From NCBI GenBank assembly GCA_015680685.1, contig MNCI01012713.1, positions 251,821 to 315,820 on the forward strand: a stretch of 64,000 nucleotides of DNA. Direction: 5' to 3'. Positions 44,614 through 56,838 of this stretch are shown here, one piece after another. Position 1 is the first letter of the stretch. Each line of letters begins with the position of its first letter. The position numbers and the translations under genes were made by a program. Under the pieces are notes generated by a model. That model saw only the letters and a program-made list of their open reading frames with translations. It did not search any database and had not been told where the DNA came from. This stretch comes from Gnetum montanum. Taxonomy: Eukaryota; Streptophyta; Gnetopsida; Gnetales; Gnetaceae.

Positions 44614-47230
44614 CCACACTAGAACCATGTTGGAACTATGCTAGCCAATGTGGATGCAACATCTAGATGGTTTCCTAGGCTTTTTTTGAGAAATTTTCAA
44701 TTCTTAGTGACTTGCATGTTAACATAGTGGACTAGGAAAGGGAATAGACTAGTTTTGACATCAATTTCGACTCCTAGAACCCCTTATTGAAACTAGAAAC
44801 TACAACCCACACTAGATCCATGATGGACAACATGCTCCCAACATGGATACCAATTAAAAAGGGCTACATGACATTTCAAACGTTAAAATAAGGATTCAAG
44901 AGCCTTCCTAGGATAGTGTAGGTCTAGATCTATCAAGGTTGATCATTTTGGAGTTTGAAACTAGCCAAAAAGTAGGTTTTAAAGTTATACCCTCCCTATG
45001 TCCACACTAGCTAGTGTGGATGGAAGGGGACTCAACATGGATAATCTAGATCTAGGCTATAACAAGGTTAAAAAAGGTTGGACTTGTAGCAAGAACCAAG
45101 TTTCTATAGTTTTTCACTCCCAAACTAAGTTTTGACTCTGTTTTGAAAAGGTTTTGAGCATTAAATCAAGTTACAGGTAGTATCCACACTAGGTCCATGC
45201 TAGCCAGTGCAAATCTAGGATGGATGAATGTAGGTGCTCTTGCTTTTTTATCCTAGGATGGTTTTGGGAGGTAATTGATCAAGTTTTCAGGCTTCCAGGA
45301 ATAGAAATAGTCATTTCTCTAGTTTTCAGTCAAATATGGCTAGCTTTTAAGGTTTTTTAGGATCATGTATAGTTATCCCTCCTTTATCCATGCTAGGCAG
45401 AATTGATCCAGCATGGAGGGGGCTTGGTATGTTCCAAGGTCAAAAACGAGGTTAAAAAAGTACAAACTCAAGGTATGATCTTATAGGCTTTACTAGTATA
45501 CATTTTTAGTCTTTGGGAATGTTGATTTGCTACCAAAAGTGGAAAGACAACTCATCTATGCAAGATCCATGCTACCTAGCATGGATTAGGCCTCCCCAAA
45601 CATGGATAGATCAAAAATGTTAGATCTAGGCTAGTTCAATAGCAAATTAACCATGCATGTTAGCACCCAGGGTTGCCAATGTCAAGGGCTATGATTTAAG
45701 GTTAAATTTTAGCATTTTTAAGGGTTTCTGAGTGGCTTTTGAGGTTACCCATCTAGATATCATGGATCTAGTGTGGAGGATCCAAGGGGATCAATATTTT
45801 AAAGTTTTTGATTAGTTTTGTGGGTTTTGAAGGCTCTAGGATGTGCTAACAAGGTTATAGGATTCAGATGACAAAAGTTAGAGTTGTTTTGGTGTATATA
45901 TGATTTCCCATGAACTTTCCTTAATGCATCCACATTGGATCCATGCTTTCTAGCATGGATGAGGGGGGTGCTTAGTGTGAAAGTAAGGAAAATCATGAAA
46001 TAGAATTAGTTTTAGCTACCAAAGTCTTTGATAAGGTTGGGTTATCAACACAAGTTAATTTTAATGCAAATTTTGAGAGTTTTTGGCTATAGCCCTCTCA
46101 TCCACATTGGGAAACATGGATGAGATGCCCCCTTAGCATGGCTCTGTTTCAATTTAAATTTTTGGCTAACTTTGGCAAGGTTTGATAGGATTTTGAAGTT
46201 GTTGGGACTATAGGGATGAAGGAACAAGATTTGGTGCCAAAATCCACCAATTTGAAGGCTCCTTGGGGCCTCATGTACCCATCCCCCTTCTATCCATGCT
46301 AGGTAGTGTATCCCTAGTATGGCTGAAAAGGGGATGGGCACTTTTTACAATTTTTGATCAATTTTGTAATATCTAATGGCTTTGAAAGGCTTTGGTAGGG
46401 TTGTAAGGTCACTAGGATAGGTTTTAAGGTTATTTTTTGCTACAAAATAGACCTTTTGGCATACCCCCAAGGCACCCACACTAGATCCATGCTAGGAAGC
46501 ATGAATGGAAGGATCACTAGCATGGATAAGGTTTCATACTTAAAAGCTTGGCTCCAATCTTAGCAATGGTTGGCTATTGGAGACCATGGAAGGATATCTA
46601 GGATATTTAAGTGCATTTTATAGCTATTTAAGTCTATGGAAAGTGATTCATGGCATAGCCTTAAGGAATCCATGTTGGGTCCATCGTAGGCAGTGTTGAT
46701 GGGAGCTTCACCAATGTGGTGAAGGTGTTTAAGAGTAAAAAATAAGTTATTTTTGGCCAATATATGTTACCGAAAGCTAACAAGGGTTGTTAGAATCAAA
46801 ATATGTAACTAGGTAGTCAAATTTAGTAATTTAAAGTCATCCCCAATGCATCCAAACTAGGTAGCATGGATGGACCTCCCCTTAATGTAGCTCAACTAGA
46901 TCTAAAAATTTTGGACACTTTCAACTAGGTTTGACAAGGTTTCAAGGCTATCAAACGTGATTGGAAGGGTTTAAGATCATAAGGGATCCACATTGGGGTT
47001 AGATCAAGGCTTGGTAAGCATTAGAGGATGGGTATGAATGTCACCCTCCTTGGGAAACACTAGAGCCACACTAGGTAGTGTAGCCCTAGTGTGGATGCCC
47101 AAAGTGACAAGCTTTGTGAAGGTCTTACCCCCTACTAGAGTTTAGGATTCATGTATGTTTATGGTAGCTACCAAAAATGGAAATAGGCAAGGGAATGGAG
47201 TCCATGCTAGATCCATGTTACCTAGTATGG
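44614..47230. repeat. E3 tandem array of about 185-bp units with palindromic cores
   Basis: Fifteen cores start near 44614, 44808, 45002, 45184, 45388, 45567, 45750, 45930, 46102, 46294, 46476, 46670, 46852, 47067 and 47202 (mean spacing about 185 bp). Two of the cleanest palindromes are ccacactagctagtgtgg (45003-45020) and ccatgctacctagcatgg (45567-45584). Cores alternate between a cacta/tagtg form and a catgcta/tagcatg form. Between cores, units share a loose, T/A-rich filler. E1 joins this alignment at 1995, matching 45650. Confidence 0.85.
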
Positions 47231-48960
47231 ATGTAGAGGGGATAAAGATGAAACATGATTTGGATGTTCCAAGGGATCAAAACCCTAGTGTTGGTGAGGT
47301 TTCCAAGCTTGGAACACCATTCATGTGAGGTGTATAATGGATTCCATCATAAGAAATTCAAAAATTTGAACCTTTTTCTATCTCCCACCATTCCAACCAT
47401 TGAAAAGACCTTTCCCCCTTCACAATTTAGTGCACAAAATTGGTAATGGAGGAATGGAAGAAGGCATTTAGATTTTGGATTTTGGTTTTATGTCAAATTT
47501 TGAAAAAATCATATACACAACTCTCATTCTCTTCCACAGCACATTGGATCAAATCTCTAGCAAATATTTTACTCCAAGGATCATCAAGCTTCAACATGAT
47601 TGATTCAGATTTACCCCTTAGGTAGCATTACTGCTCTAAATCCTTCAGATTTTCAAGCTTCTTTAGCGTAGATCACTAAAATCATGGAGGTAGATGTAGT
47701 AGCTCAAGGCATCTCCCACCTACCTAGGCCTATTTTTATTTATATCTCACATGTTGCAACCTTGAAGTGGGTCATTGCTAGCCATCTTGTGTGTTTTGGC
47801 CATTTTCTTATTTTTCCCAATTTAGAATAGGGTTGTTTTTCTAGATCTAGGCAATTCTATACATTAAAATTGAAATTTAACAAAATCTCATTCCCTATTT
47901 TGATGTTGTTACATGGATCTATAGTTTTTTGGTTATTTAGGCTTCATTTGATCAAGTTTTAAAATTAGGTTTTGGTGTTTTGTACTAGTTATTTAATAGT
48001 TTGGCAAAAAAGCAAGCATAATTTTGAATTTTTTGTTAAGAAATGAGTTATGCATTGTTAAAATCTATGGCTTTAAGTTTTTAGAGCTAGATTTACAATT
48101 TTCATTGGCTATGGTATTGTTTGAATCAGAGTTATAACAAGGGAGATCTAGCTATTTTGGTTATGTTGTGTAGTTCTGGATTGTGTTGTTTTTATATTTT
48201 CATAGAAGATTACAAATTTTTTCTAGAAACAATGCCAAGGGTTTTCAAATTTCAAAGGTTATGGGTGCATAGGACTAGATTTAATCATTCAAATAGTGGT
48301 GAAATCACTCCATTTGGAGTTAAAACAAATATTTTCCAAATTTCTTACCAACTATGCACAAAAGGGAATTTCTAGTAACAACTATGGTCATGTTAGTTTG
48401 GTCTTTTATGCAAAAATGGCTATGGATTTTGGCTTTTTCTATTTATGGCTAAACATTTTATGATTTCAAGATTCCTTTAGTGATGGAATAACTAAAATTG
48501 AAATTAAAATTAATTTTTAATAAATTTTTCATTAAGGTTGTGTAAATCAAGCTTTGTTGTGGCTGTATCAATTTTACCCCTCAGAGATGCGCAGTGTTGA
48601 CACACTTGGAAATTTTTCTTTTCAAAATCTCATGCTCTTAGGGATGTCTAGGGATGTTGACAACACTCCGAATTTGGTTTCAATGTTACTAAAAAGTTTT
48701 ACTATTTTTATTAAGTGTTATCATATTGCCATTTTCTAGGTTTTAAAGGTGTTTTCATGTCAACATTGTTTTGAACTAAGGCCTAATTTTGGTCATGAAT
48801 CTTTGGCTACATTGTATAAAGGCTATAAAGGTTGTAAGAATGTTTATGTTGAATTTCAAAACAAATTTTATCTGACACCTTAGAGTTTCTTATAGGGGCT
48901 AATTTCACCTCCAACTAGGATATTTGGTAAAATTGTTTAAGAAATTCTAACTATTGAAAC
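47231..48960 (+). other. E3 spacer upstream of its antisense gene
   Basis: Counterpart of E1 3804-5815. No coding sequence recognised; short open frames here are not conserved in E1 or E2. Contains the conserved leader-like line tataggggctaatttcacc near 48892-48910. Confidence 0.45.
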
Positions 48961-50749
48961 ATGATTCTAATGGTGTTTTGATTTTTCATGGAGGGCCCTA
49001 ATGAAGCCCATCTTGATTGTGGTTGAGTTAGTAGGCATCTTATACTATATCAACCAATCCAAGGCTAACACCCCCCTTCCAAACTTGATTTTGAAATGAT
49101 GCTCACTATGGTTCTACCCAGGGACAAGGGAATTCCTTACTTACATCCTATATAACTTTAGTGTGATGATTTGGTCACACTTGCTTGCAAATGTGGTGGG
49201 GGGTTTTAGTGGATACCTTACTACCTAGGTCCATGAGACTAATTTTTAAGTTCATAACTAATGATCTTGAAACCCAAGCAACAAGGAAGTCAACAAAGAC
49301 TAGGGACACTATTAGCATGTGTTACTTATCAAAAATCTAGAGCACACTAGAGTATTCTTAACATAATGAAAATAATACTCTAATGGTGATACATAGGATC
49401 CACACACTATTTTAGAACCCACCTAGCACCATGTACTGACTATAGGGGTAAGCATGGTTATTATAGATTTCTAATGTTTTTGGATTTACTAGTTTAATCA
49501 CCTTTCTTAACTTGTTAGTTTCATGAACATCTTGCTAGTATAGGGTTAATGAACAAGGCTTGATTAAGAATGAACAAATCTTGGCAATGGCCCAAACCAT
49601 CTTAAGTGTATTTACCAAAGGCCCCAAGATAAAAATTGTTATATATGAGTAGTTAAGAGGTGATTTTGATAAATACACTGATATGTTTAACCCTGTTTAC
49701 AAGAAGTGTGTAGCAACTGAGATAGCACATAGTTGGTGGATGGCCTCCAAGAACATTATGGAGAAGGGTATTACTACTGGGACCCCCACATGAGCTTCAT
49801 CAAACAAGAAGAAGAAAGGTGAGAGTAAGAATGTTTTGCTATGTTATGCATAATGTTTCTACAACTATATGTTGGTTTTGCTATGTGTGCCAATATTGAT
49901 GCTAAGCATTTGTTGTTTCCCTATAGTACTTTCCACTTCTTCTGACATCACCTTATTCATTTTAGGATTCCCTAACGATACCCTCATTCTAAAATTCAAT
50001 GAGATGAGGCCAACATAGAGGTGGTTGAGGGGATAGGCACCTAGAAATGTCCAAGAAAACATTGAATGTGTAGGCTTTCTTGATGTTTTTATGGCACCTT
50101 TCCCCTCCATCCCTGCCATAGAGATCTTGAACTTCATTAACTCCTTTAATGCAGGAACCAATCAATTTAGCACTATAGGATGAGGCATGTTGATTACCAT
50201 TCATGTTAATGATGACACCTTTCATGACTTGTTTGGTATTCCTATTGATGGGATGAATTTTTTTACCAAAACAATGAATGAGGTTGACCATCATGAAGAA
50301 GTTGAGGAGTAGTCTGGTGCTAGTAAGAGCCACTCTAGGCTTTCCTTGGATGGCTTCATGAATTCTGAAGTAAAGGAATATTATCCTTTTTTTCAATCCC
50401 TTTCCTTTCCCAAACTATTGTCACAAAAGAAGATGATCACTGTTACACGGGGATGGACCTTTAAGAAGGTCCTAATAGAGGATACCAAGTTTAACTGGAC
50501 TATATCCTTGGCTATAGGCCTTAAGGAGGAAATTCTCAAACTCGATGAAGATACCTCTACCATAATCTACATAAATTATGTATTTTTATAGGTTATTTGA
50601 AGAGGTTCACAGAGTTCTTGGTGGTGAGGAGGTGTGCGTTTTGTGTGGCCCAAGACCCTAACCAGCTCTCTAGGCCTTGGATAAAGGATATTTATCCAAC
50701 TATGTAGGTCCAAAATCCACCAATGGAGATTGGTGACTTACTTTCTATT
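48961..50749 (+). pseudogene. Antisense multi-exon gene, E3 copy, 5' part
   Basis: Starts at the conserved ATG. Intron 1 runs 49448-49538 (donor g/gtaagc, acceptor cttgctag) and intron 2 runs 49819-49926 (donor aaag/gtgag, acceptor ccctatag), both about 90-110 bp and both GT-AG. Exon 3 contains the segment K-K-V-L-I-E-D-T-K-F-N-W then A-I-G-L-K-E-E-I-L-K-L-D-E, and ends W-I-K-D-I-Y-P-T near 50700. It is interrupted at 50749 by the gag-only element; the rest is 57824-58660. Stops present. Product family unknown. Confidence 0.6.
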
Positions 50750-50849
50750 ACCACTGATGAGTCATCAGTTGGCTAGGTTATCTAATAAAAAGTCAACTTT
50801 TTGGTTGGCTTCAATATCTTAGCTCTGATTTCCTAGCCTCGATATCGAG

Positions 50850-50990
50850 GCTCCAACAACAAGGCTTTGACAATAAGGCTTCGATAACAAGGTCCTAATA
50901 ACTAGGCCTCTTCAACAAGGCCTTGTTGATGAGGCCCCATCAACACAGTCCCATCAATGCATTGTATCATGTGTCAATGAGGCCCCATCG
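50850..50990 (+). repeat. 14-bp tandem repeats in U3 of the 5' LTR
   Basis: Successive 14-mers of the type gcttcgataacaag start at 50850, 50864, 50878, 50892, 50906, 50920, 50934 and 50948. Later units drift to gccccatcaatgca. The matching run in the 3' LTR is at 56934-57045. They lie directly upstream of the TATA box, as U3 enhancers do; the role is inference. Confidence 0.8.
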
Positions 50991-51011
50991 ATGTAGCCTA
51001 GCAATAAAATC

Positions 51012-51019
51012 TATAAATA
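51012..51019 (+). promoter_or_regulatory. TATA box of the gag-only element
   Basis: tataaata in the context atctataaatacatgc, about 257 bp into the LTR and just after the 14-bp repeats. Conserved in the 3' LTR near 57062-57069. Confidence 0.65.
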
Positions 51020-51763
51020 CATGCTCACAGTCATGTTTATGCAATTATTTGGTTAATAGAGTAGATGAAATCTTGCAGTTTTATTCTATAATCTTAGAGA
51101 ACAATCAGTGAGTGCCCGCAATGTGGATCTAAGTCAGTTGTATGACATCTTATCGAAGTGGTAATGTACCTAGACATATTCCATGAACGACAATAAGATC
51201 AAGATTGATTCTTATTCATTGTAGCACTTTGACTTAGATTAAATTTTTGCAATTTATATTTCATGTACTTAGTTAATATTTACATTTCCATGCATGCTAA
51301 TGAATTGGTAGAATGAGTGTGACTAGTTTCAAGCATAAACACGTATTCGCATGGTAATCTCAATAGAATTATTGCTTGGTTTTCCCAATAGCATAGCACT
51401 TGGTAATCCCAATAGTGGATATGTGGGTTCAAGATGTATATGGCAAGCTGGGAATGGATACTCATGACTTGTAGGCTAGTTTAGACTTTACTTTAAGTTG
51501 TTAATTAGATTAAGTAATTGATTTCTATATTATCATTAGGAGAAGTATAAGGCTGAAAAAACCTCAATTATCATATTTCTCACTCTAGACTAAACCATAC
51601 GTGACAAAGCTACCACTAGTCCAAGTGGGAAGATAGCGAACTACGATCAAGGCATAATGATCTGGATGCCACAACTAGTCCCATCCATGAAATTTGACTA
51701 GATCATGCATGAACACTTGTGATTCTAATGCTTATGCATAGGGGGTACCTCGTTGCTCATCAT

Positions 51764-51781
51764 TGGCACCGTTGCCAAGGA
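51764..51781 (+). promoter_or_regulatory. Primer-binding site, tRNA-Asp type
   Basis: tggcaccgttgccaagga lies one base after the 5' LTR. It matches, with a few C-to-T or G-to-A type changes, the tRNA-Asp primer site typical of Athila-lineage plant retrotransposons. Confidence 0.8.
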
Positions 51782-51854
51782 TGGTGCTAGTTATCTAAAT
51801 TAGTGATATCATACACAATCACTATAAATGCATTAATGAACTATCATTGAGAAA

Positions 51855-52990
51855 ATGCTAAGTCACACACATTATACACCAACAAAAATGTCTCTTTTAC
51901 AAGGAAGTGATAATGGGTCATATGAGGAGAACATTCATTGGAGAACAAATGAGATATATACTAAAGAAAATTGGAGTGACCAACATCATGTTGGGATTTC
52001 ATATGTTCATGATCACCCTGACTACACTCAAGGACTACATTCACCTAAGGTAGCCAATCCTAGAGGAGATGAAGTAAGTCCTAGACCAAGGAAGGCCTCA
52101 AGGCCTAGGACCTCTTCAAAACTTGGAAAAGGTAAATTAAGGAACCATGGGGAATACTATAGAAGCCATGGCAACTCCCCTAGTTCCTCATCTTCTTCTT
52201 CCTCTTCAACATCTAGTTTTGATGAAGATGAACATAGGTATAGAGATGAAGCTCCACTAAGGGATTGAAATAAGAATATAAATTGAACCAAAGAGAAAAA
52301 TCAAAGACATCAAAATGAACATAAAAAAATTTTCATAATCAAACAAATAGAAATACAAATTTTTACCATGACACATCTAATGATGGTGAACCCTTTTTGG
52401 CTACTAAAATCCTAATGTAGATCACAGAGGCAGTTAAGATACCCCACAAGCATTACAAGGAAAGTTGCATAAAAAGGCTCGATATGAATAATATCCCTAA
52501 ATTTATGGGAGGCTATGATTCTAATCCACAACATCATTTATAAGCCTTTAATGATGCTTGTGCCTTGAAAAATATCAAAAATAAGTGGCAAAAACTTAAG
52601 CTCTTCCCTAGGAAACTAATAGACAAAGCTAAAAGTTGGTATAGATCGTCAGAACCAAGTTTCATCCACCAGTGGTCCACAATGCTAGAACTTTTCAATG
52701 AAAAATACCAAACCTATGCAAGAGTGTCCAACCTAAGAAAACAAATCCAAGGATGGAAGCAAGAAAATCATGAACCCTTGGATGTGGCCTTGGATAGATA
52801 CTATTCACTACTACATAGATGTCTTGATCATGATTTCTCTCAAAAAGAGCAACTTTTCCACATCATAGATGGGCTTCGTAATGAAGTGAGGGAGGCCCTT
52901 GGGTGTATGATCAAGGTCAATTATATGAACTAAAATCCCATTAGATACAAAGGCTAATTGATTAGGTGGCAAAAGAAGAAGAAGAGCTAT
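51855..52990 (+). pseudogene. Gag of the non-autonomous element: leader region and core
   Basis: 51855-52268 is an open 137-aa N-terminal part, charged and ending in a poly-serine stretch before an acidic run (D-E-D-E-H-R-Y). A gap with stops follows. 52480-52940 holds the Ty3-type gag core: I-P-K-F-M-G-G-Y-D, then L-F-P-R-K-L-I-D-K-A-K-S-W-Y, I-H-Q-W-S-T-M-L-E-L-F-N-E-K-Y, L-R-K-Q-I, then H-E-P-L-D-V-A and L-L-H-R-C-L-D-H. That is the Retrotrans_gag pattern. The ATG at 51855 may not be the authentic start. Stops and one or more frameshifts show decay. Confidence 0.8.
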
Positions 52991-53070
52991 GTAAATGAGA
53001 TAATGTTAAGAAATATCACTAGGATCCAACTCTTCAAAAGAAAAGGGTTCATATCCATGATGGGGAAAAA

Positions 53071-54576
53071 GTGGCAGCCCTTGATGAGGTGATTTCACAA
53101 CAAACCTTGCCACTACAACAATCTCTTAATGAACTCCAAGCAAGGCTAGATAGGATTTCAAAGTGGATAAATGAAAAAGCTACAAATTTCATAGAAATTA
53201 TAGAGGAGAAGGGAACACAAAATGAATTAAGTGATCACAATAAACAAAGCAAGAAGAACCAAGAAACAACTAGGAACACTTATCAGCAAATAGGGAAAAT
53301 GGTTGTAGAAGAAGAGGCTATAGACTCAACCATAGAAGAAGGTGATGGATGTGACATCTACCTATATGATCATCCTAAGGCCTATTTCCCAATCATGTTA
53401 CATCTACATGAGTATTGGGCTTTTGCATTTAATCCCAAGTTTGTACAAAAGCAAATGCCTAGAAAATTACCTTTCTCACAAGGTAATTATAGATAGTCCT
53501 ACACCCAACCATACCATCCTAGTGGGACTTCTTACTAGCCTCAACACTATGATCCAACATAGTGGAAAAACCCATAGTTGTGGGGGAGGCCATCATCAAA
53601 CCAACACTACCCTTACTACCAGCCAAACCCATACAAGTATTATGTTCAACAACCTATTTCCTTGACTAGTTCTACTTCATCTACTTCAAATTGCCACCAC
53701 CACTCTCCTAAATATCATTTGGGGATGACATCTTCTAGAGGATCACTACCTCACACATCTCATCCTTCATCATATCCTCAATATTCTCACACTTCCCTGT
53801 ACCATATGTCACCATCAACAACATAGGAAGGTTTAGCACCACAACATTAACAAGAGAATGCTACTTGTGCTACACACATACACAAAAATGATAATGCTAG
53901 TAGATCTCCACCACAATCTTGAAAATTCCCTTTCTTTAGGACAATTCCCACATGTAAGCACAACACTTGTGGACCTACTAACTCATCCAAACCAACATAA
54001 TGCCAATCAAGTGCAACACCCTTCCTTTCACAACCACTATCGTCTAATCCTACATAAAGGCCAACATCCATTGTTAATCCAACACTTGACAGAAACGATG
54101 AATCTAGCATTGTGGAGAGACAAAAGAAGAATCCATGCATCACTAATAGTGAAGGGTGTAGTTGTGGACTGGAAATTCAAAATATTAATAAAACCTACAA
54201 CAAAGCTAAGGAACAAGTGTGTGAGAAAAAACCAACCTACATAGTAGCCACTAAACGAGAAGACACCCAGTGGCTTAAAAATGAGAATATAAAATTATTT
54301 TAAAGATGCATGAAGGAAATTGATCCACTTATTAGTTCTAGGCTTAAGAAAATGGACCAAAAAAGGGACTTAGACACAAATATCTTACACTCTAATTATA
54401 TACTCAAAAAGGATATTAAACACAGAGACATAAGAATTAATATAGAAAATCAAGAAGAAGAACCAAACATATTTGGACCTCCAAAAATAGAAATACCTTC
54501 AAGTCTAGATGAAGATACATCTACGAATGATCCAAATGAGATATCACTAATGTTATATGTGCTACCACAAAATTAA
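53071..54576 (+). pseudogene. C-terminal gag-like and unidentified part of the non-autonomous element
   Basis: 53071-53496 is a 141-aa piece that starts with a helical, Q/L-rich segment (L-Q-Q-S-L-N-E-L-Q-A-R-L-D) and is otherwise charged. 53500-53830 reads as a Tyr/Pro/Ser/Gln-rich low-complexity region in broken frames. 54310-54576 gives an 88-aa acidic/basic piece. None shows protease, RT or integrase motifs. Probably the remains of one long gag-like protein. Confidence 0.5.
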
Positions 54577-56838
54577 TTAAATCAATAACCATGATAGATG
54601 GAAAAATCAATGGTGTATAACTAGGGAATTATGCAGTCCATCTCCTAAATGTTCAACCATAAGATTAGTTGTGGGGGAGATGCTCCATCATAGTTCAAGA
54701 AATAATAAGTATTTTTCACCTTTTTATTTTTACAATTTCTTATCATTTTCTTATTTTTTCAAAAAAATTTGATTCTTAATATGTTTTCCATTTCTTAATA
54801 TTTTTCTTTTCTTTATATTTTTCTCTTTTCTTGAGTCATTTCCTTTATGTTTTATGAATGTCTTTTATATTTCCATTAATAATATTGCCAAGTCATGATG
54901 CAGAAGTCAACGCTATGTGTTGCGTTTTTGTGCTATGTTATTAAGATGGTTGGGTAAGTAATTGTGTAAAACAGTGAGACCACCTCATCCATCCCTTCAA
55001 CTCTGTAAATAAAAGGTCTTTTACATGGAAACAAGTGGTTCTTCTTTCATGAAACTAAAATTAATTAATGATCATTGTACCTTGAAGAAAGAGGGAATGA
55101 CCAAGTGGGAATGGTAAGGGTGTGACCTCAAGGGGACTTGTTGGGTTTTCTTCCTATCTTCCTTCATGTGGTTTATGACTCCTCTTGGAATGTATCATCA
55201 CTCCTCCATCAACCAATAAAAAGGAAGATCTATCTTTGCATGGTGTGGTTCCCATCCAAAAAAATGAAAAAAAAAAAGGATAAACAACAATTATGGGAAT
55301 TCAAAGCACATCCCTTAAACACAATAATGGGCTACAAGCACTAGTTATGGGGCTTGAAAGACATGTTACCCATGCCTAAAGGTGCCCCTCTAACTAAGGC
55401 CCTTCCTTCATTATTCTCTTTTCTTCTTTTTTTGGAGTGTTGATTGTTCTTTGAGGTGGTTGTGCACTCATGGTGGTAGGTAGGAGGGAACACATTAATG
55501 CGAGGTTACTATTCATGGTATGGACTTGGTCTAAACTTGGATAGATAAGTATGCTGATCATTTTAATCACATTTTTCACAAAAACCTATTGTGGGCATGG
55601 TCAAGTACCTTACATCCTGATCTCAGCGGTCCCTTCTCATCACATTATTCACCTCACTATTACATGCAATTATGAGCCTTTTGGTTTTGTGTAGTATAGT
55701 AAAACCTCCCAACCACGGTAGTTGTGTTTTGTTTGGAACAAAAGCATGGTCTAAATTTAACTTCTTGGGTGTCCATGAACATCTATAGAAGTGGTTATGC
55801 AAGGGCATTATGGTAGGAGCCTACTTTGGGGAGGATCCACATGCATAACTTTTGTTGATCATGGTTTTGAACTAATCTTTACATCTTCTAGGACATCAAT
55901 GATAGTTTCTATGAATTTATGCATAATTTTGGGACTACTTCTCATCACTTTCAATTACTTTTTTACTTTTTCCAACTTTTTTGTTAAAATATACTTCGAG
56001 TTCAATATTTCCTATCCATCTTCTAAATTAGACCTTTGGTTTCAATTATTTGAAAACTTGTGTGCTTTCGAAGTTATGCTTATTAGTCATGGGGGCTAGG
56101 GATGTCCACTTTGAAAGTTTGAAATTTTTCTAACATCCTATTTTCAACCATCATGGTAACTAATAGTAATTGATCAAAATAATGTAAATAGCTTGATGAT
56201 TTTAGTTACCTCATAGCTTTGGGCATAGTATGCTATCATCCCCTAATGCTTAAATGAAAAATAAGGGATCCAAAAAAGGTTAACTATTAAGGAAAATTTA
56301 CCAAAACTAATGTTGATCCATTGGTGACTACAGGTGATGCTAAAAGAAACACCTAAGAAAAAAAGTCTCTTGCCAGGCATGGAAATGAAGCCAAGAGAGG
56401 GACAATGAAGGATATGCCCATGGACAAATCATAGCATACACAAGATAGTAGCTCAAGAATCACATGTTTACTAGATCCATGGGACAACGAGAAGCAATTT
56501 CATTCCATCCTTCAAGAATGTTACACATAACTAGAGAAGCATTGACATAACAATCTAAGTTGGTAGTCTGCCACTACTAGTGACAACAAGAAGAATCATC
56601 TTCAGTGAATTCTCGAAGACCTCTACAAAATTTTATAACCTTCAAAGCCTATCTAGTCTTTTTTTTTTTCACTCTATCATTTTGTATGCATCCACTTGAA
56701 TAAAATTTTGTAATGTGACACTCATAGTTAGTTAGTAGTTAGCATCAATCAATAATTCCATACATTCCCAATTTCATAAAGAAAGATCGGTCCTATCCTG
56801 TTAACTCGAGAATGAGTTTTTATTCAATTGTGAAGGTA
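54577..56838. other. Non-coding 3' interior of the gag-only element
   Basis: About 2.3 kb without recognisable coding sequence; short open frames on both strands only. A purine tract gtgggggag at 54671-54679 resembles the internal second polypurine tract of Athila-type elements, and would normally precede an env-like or untranslated region. The tract next to the 3' LTR (tgaaggta, 56831-56838) is weak. Confidence 0.5.

Larger units (their letters stand above)
50755..51762 (+). mobile_element. 5' LTR of the gag-only element
   Basis: 1,008 bp, starts TGATGAGTCATCAG and ends TTGCTCATCA; the ends form an inverted repeat TGATGAG...CTCATCA. U3 holds a run of 14-bp tandem repeats from 50850. A TATA box lies at 51012-51019 (tataaata). 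About 85-88% identical to the 3' LTR by eye, mostly transitions. Confidence 0.9.

Noticed and set aside
52565-54576. Protease or RT in the gag-only element
   Set aside because: I looked for D-S/T-G-A, Y-x-D-D and H2C2/DDE patterns in the readable frames and saw none.
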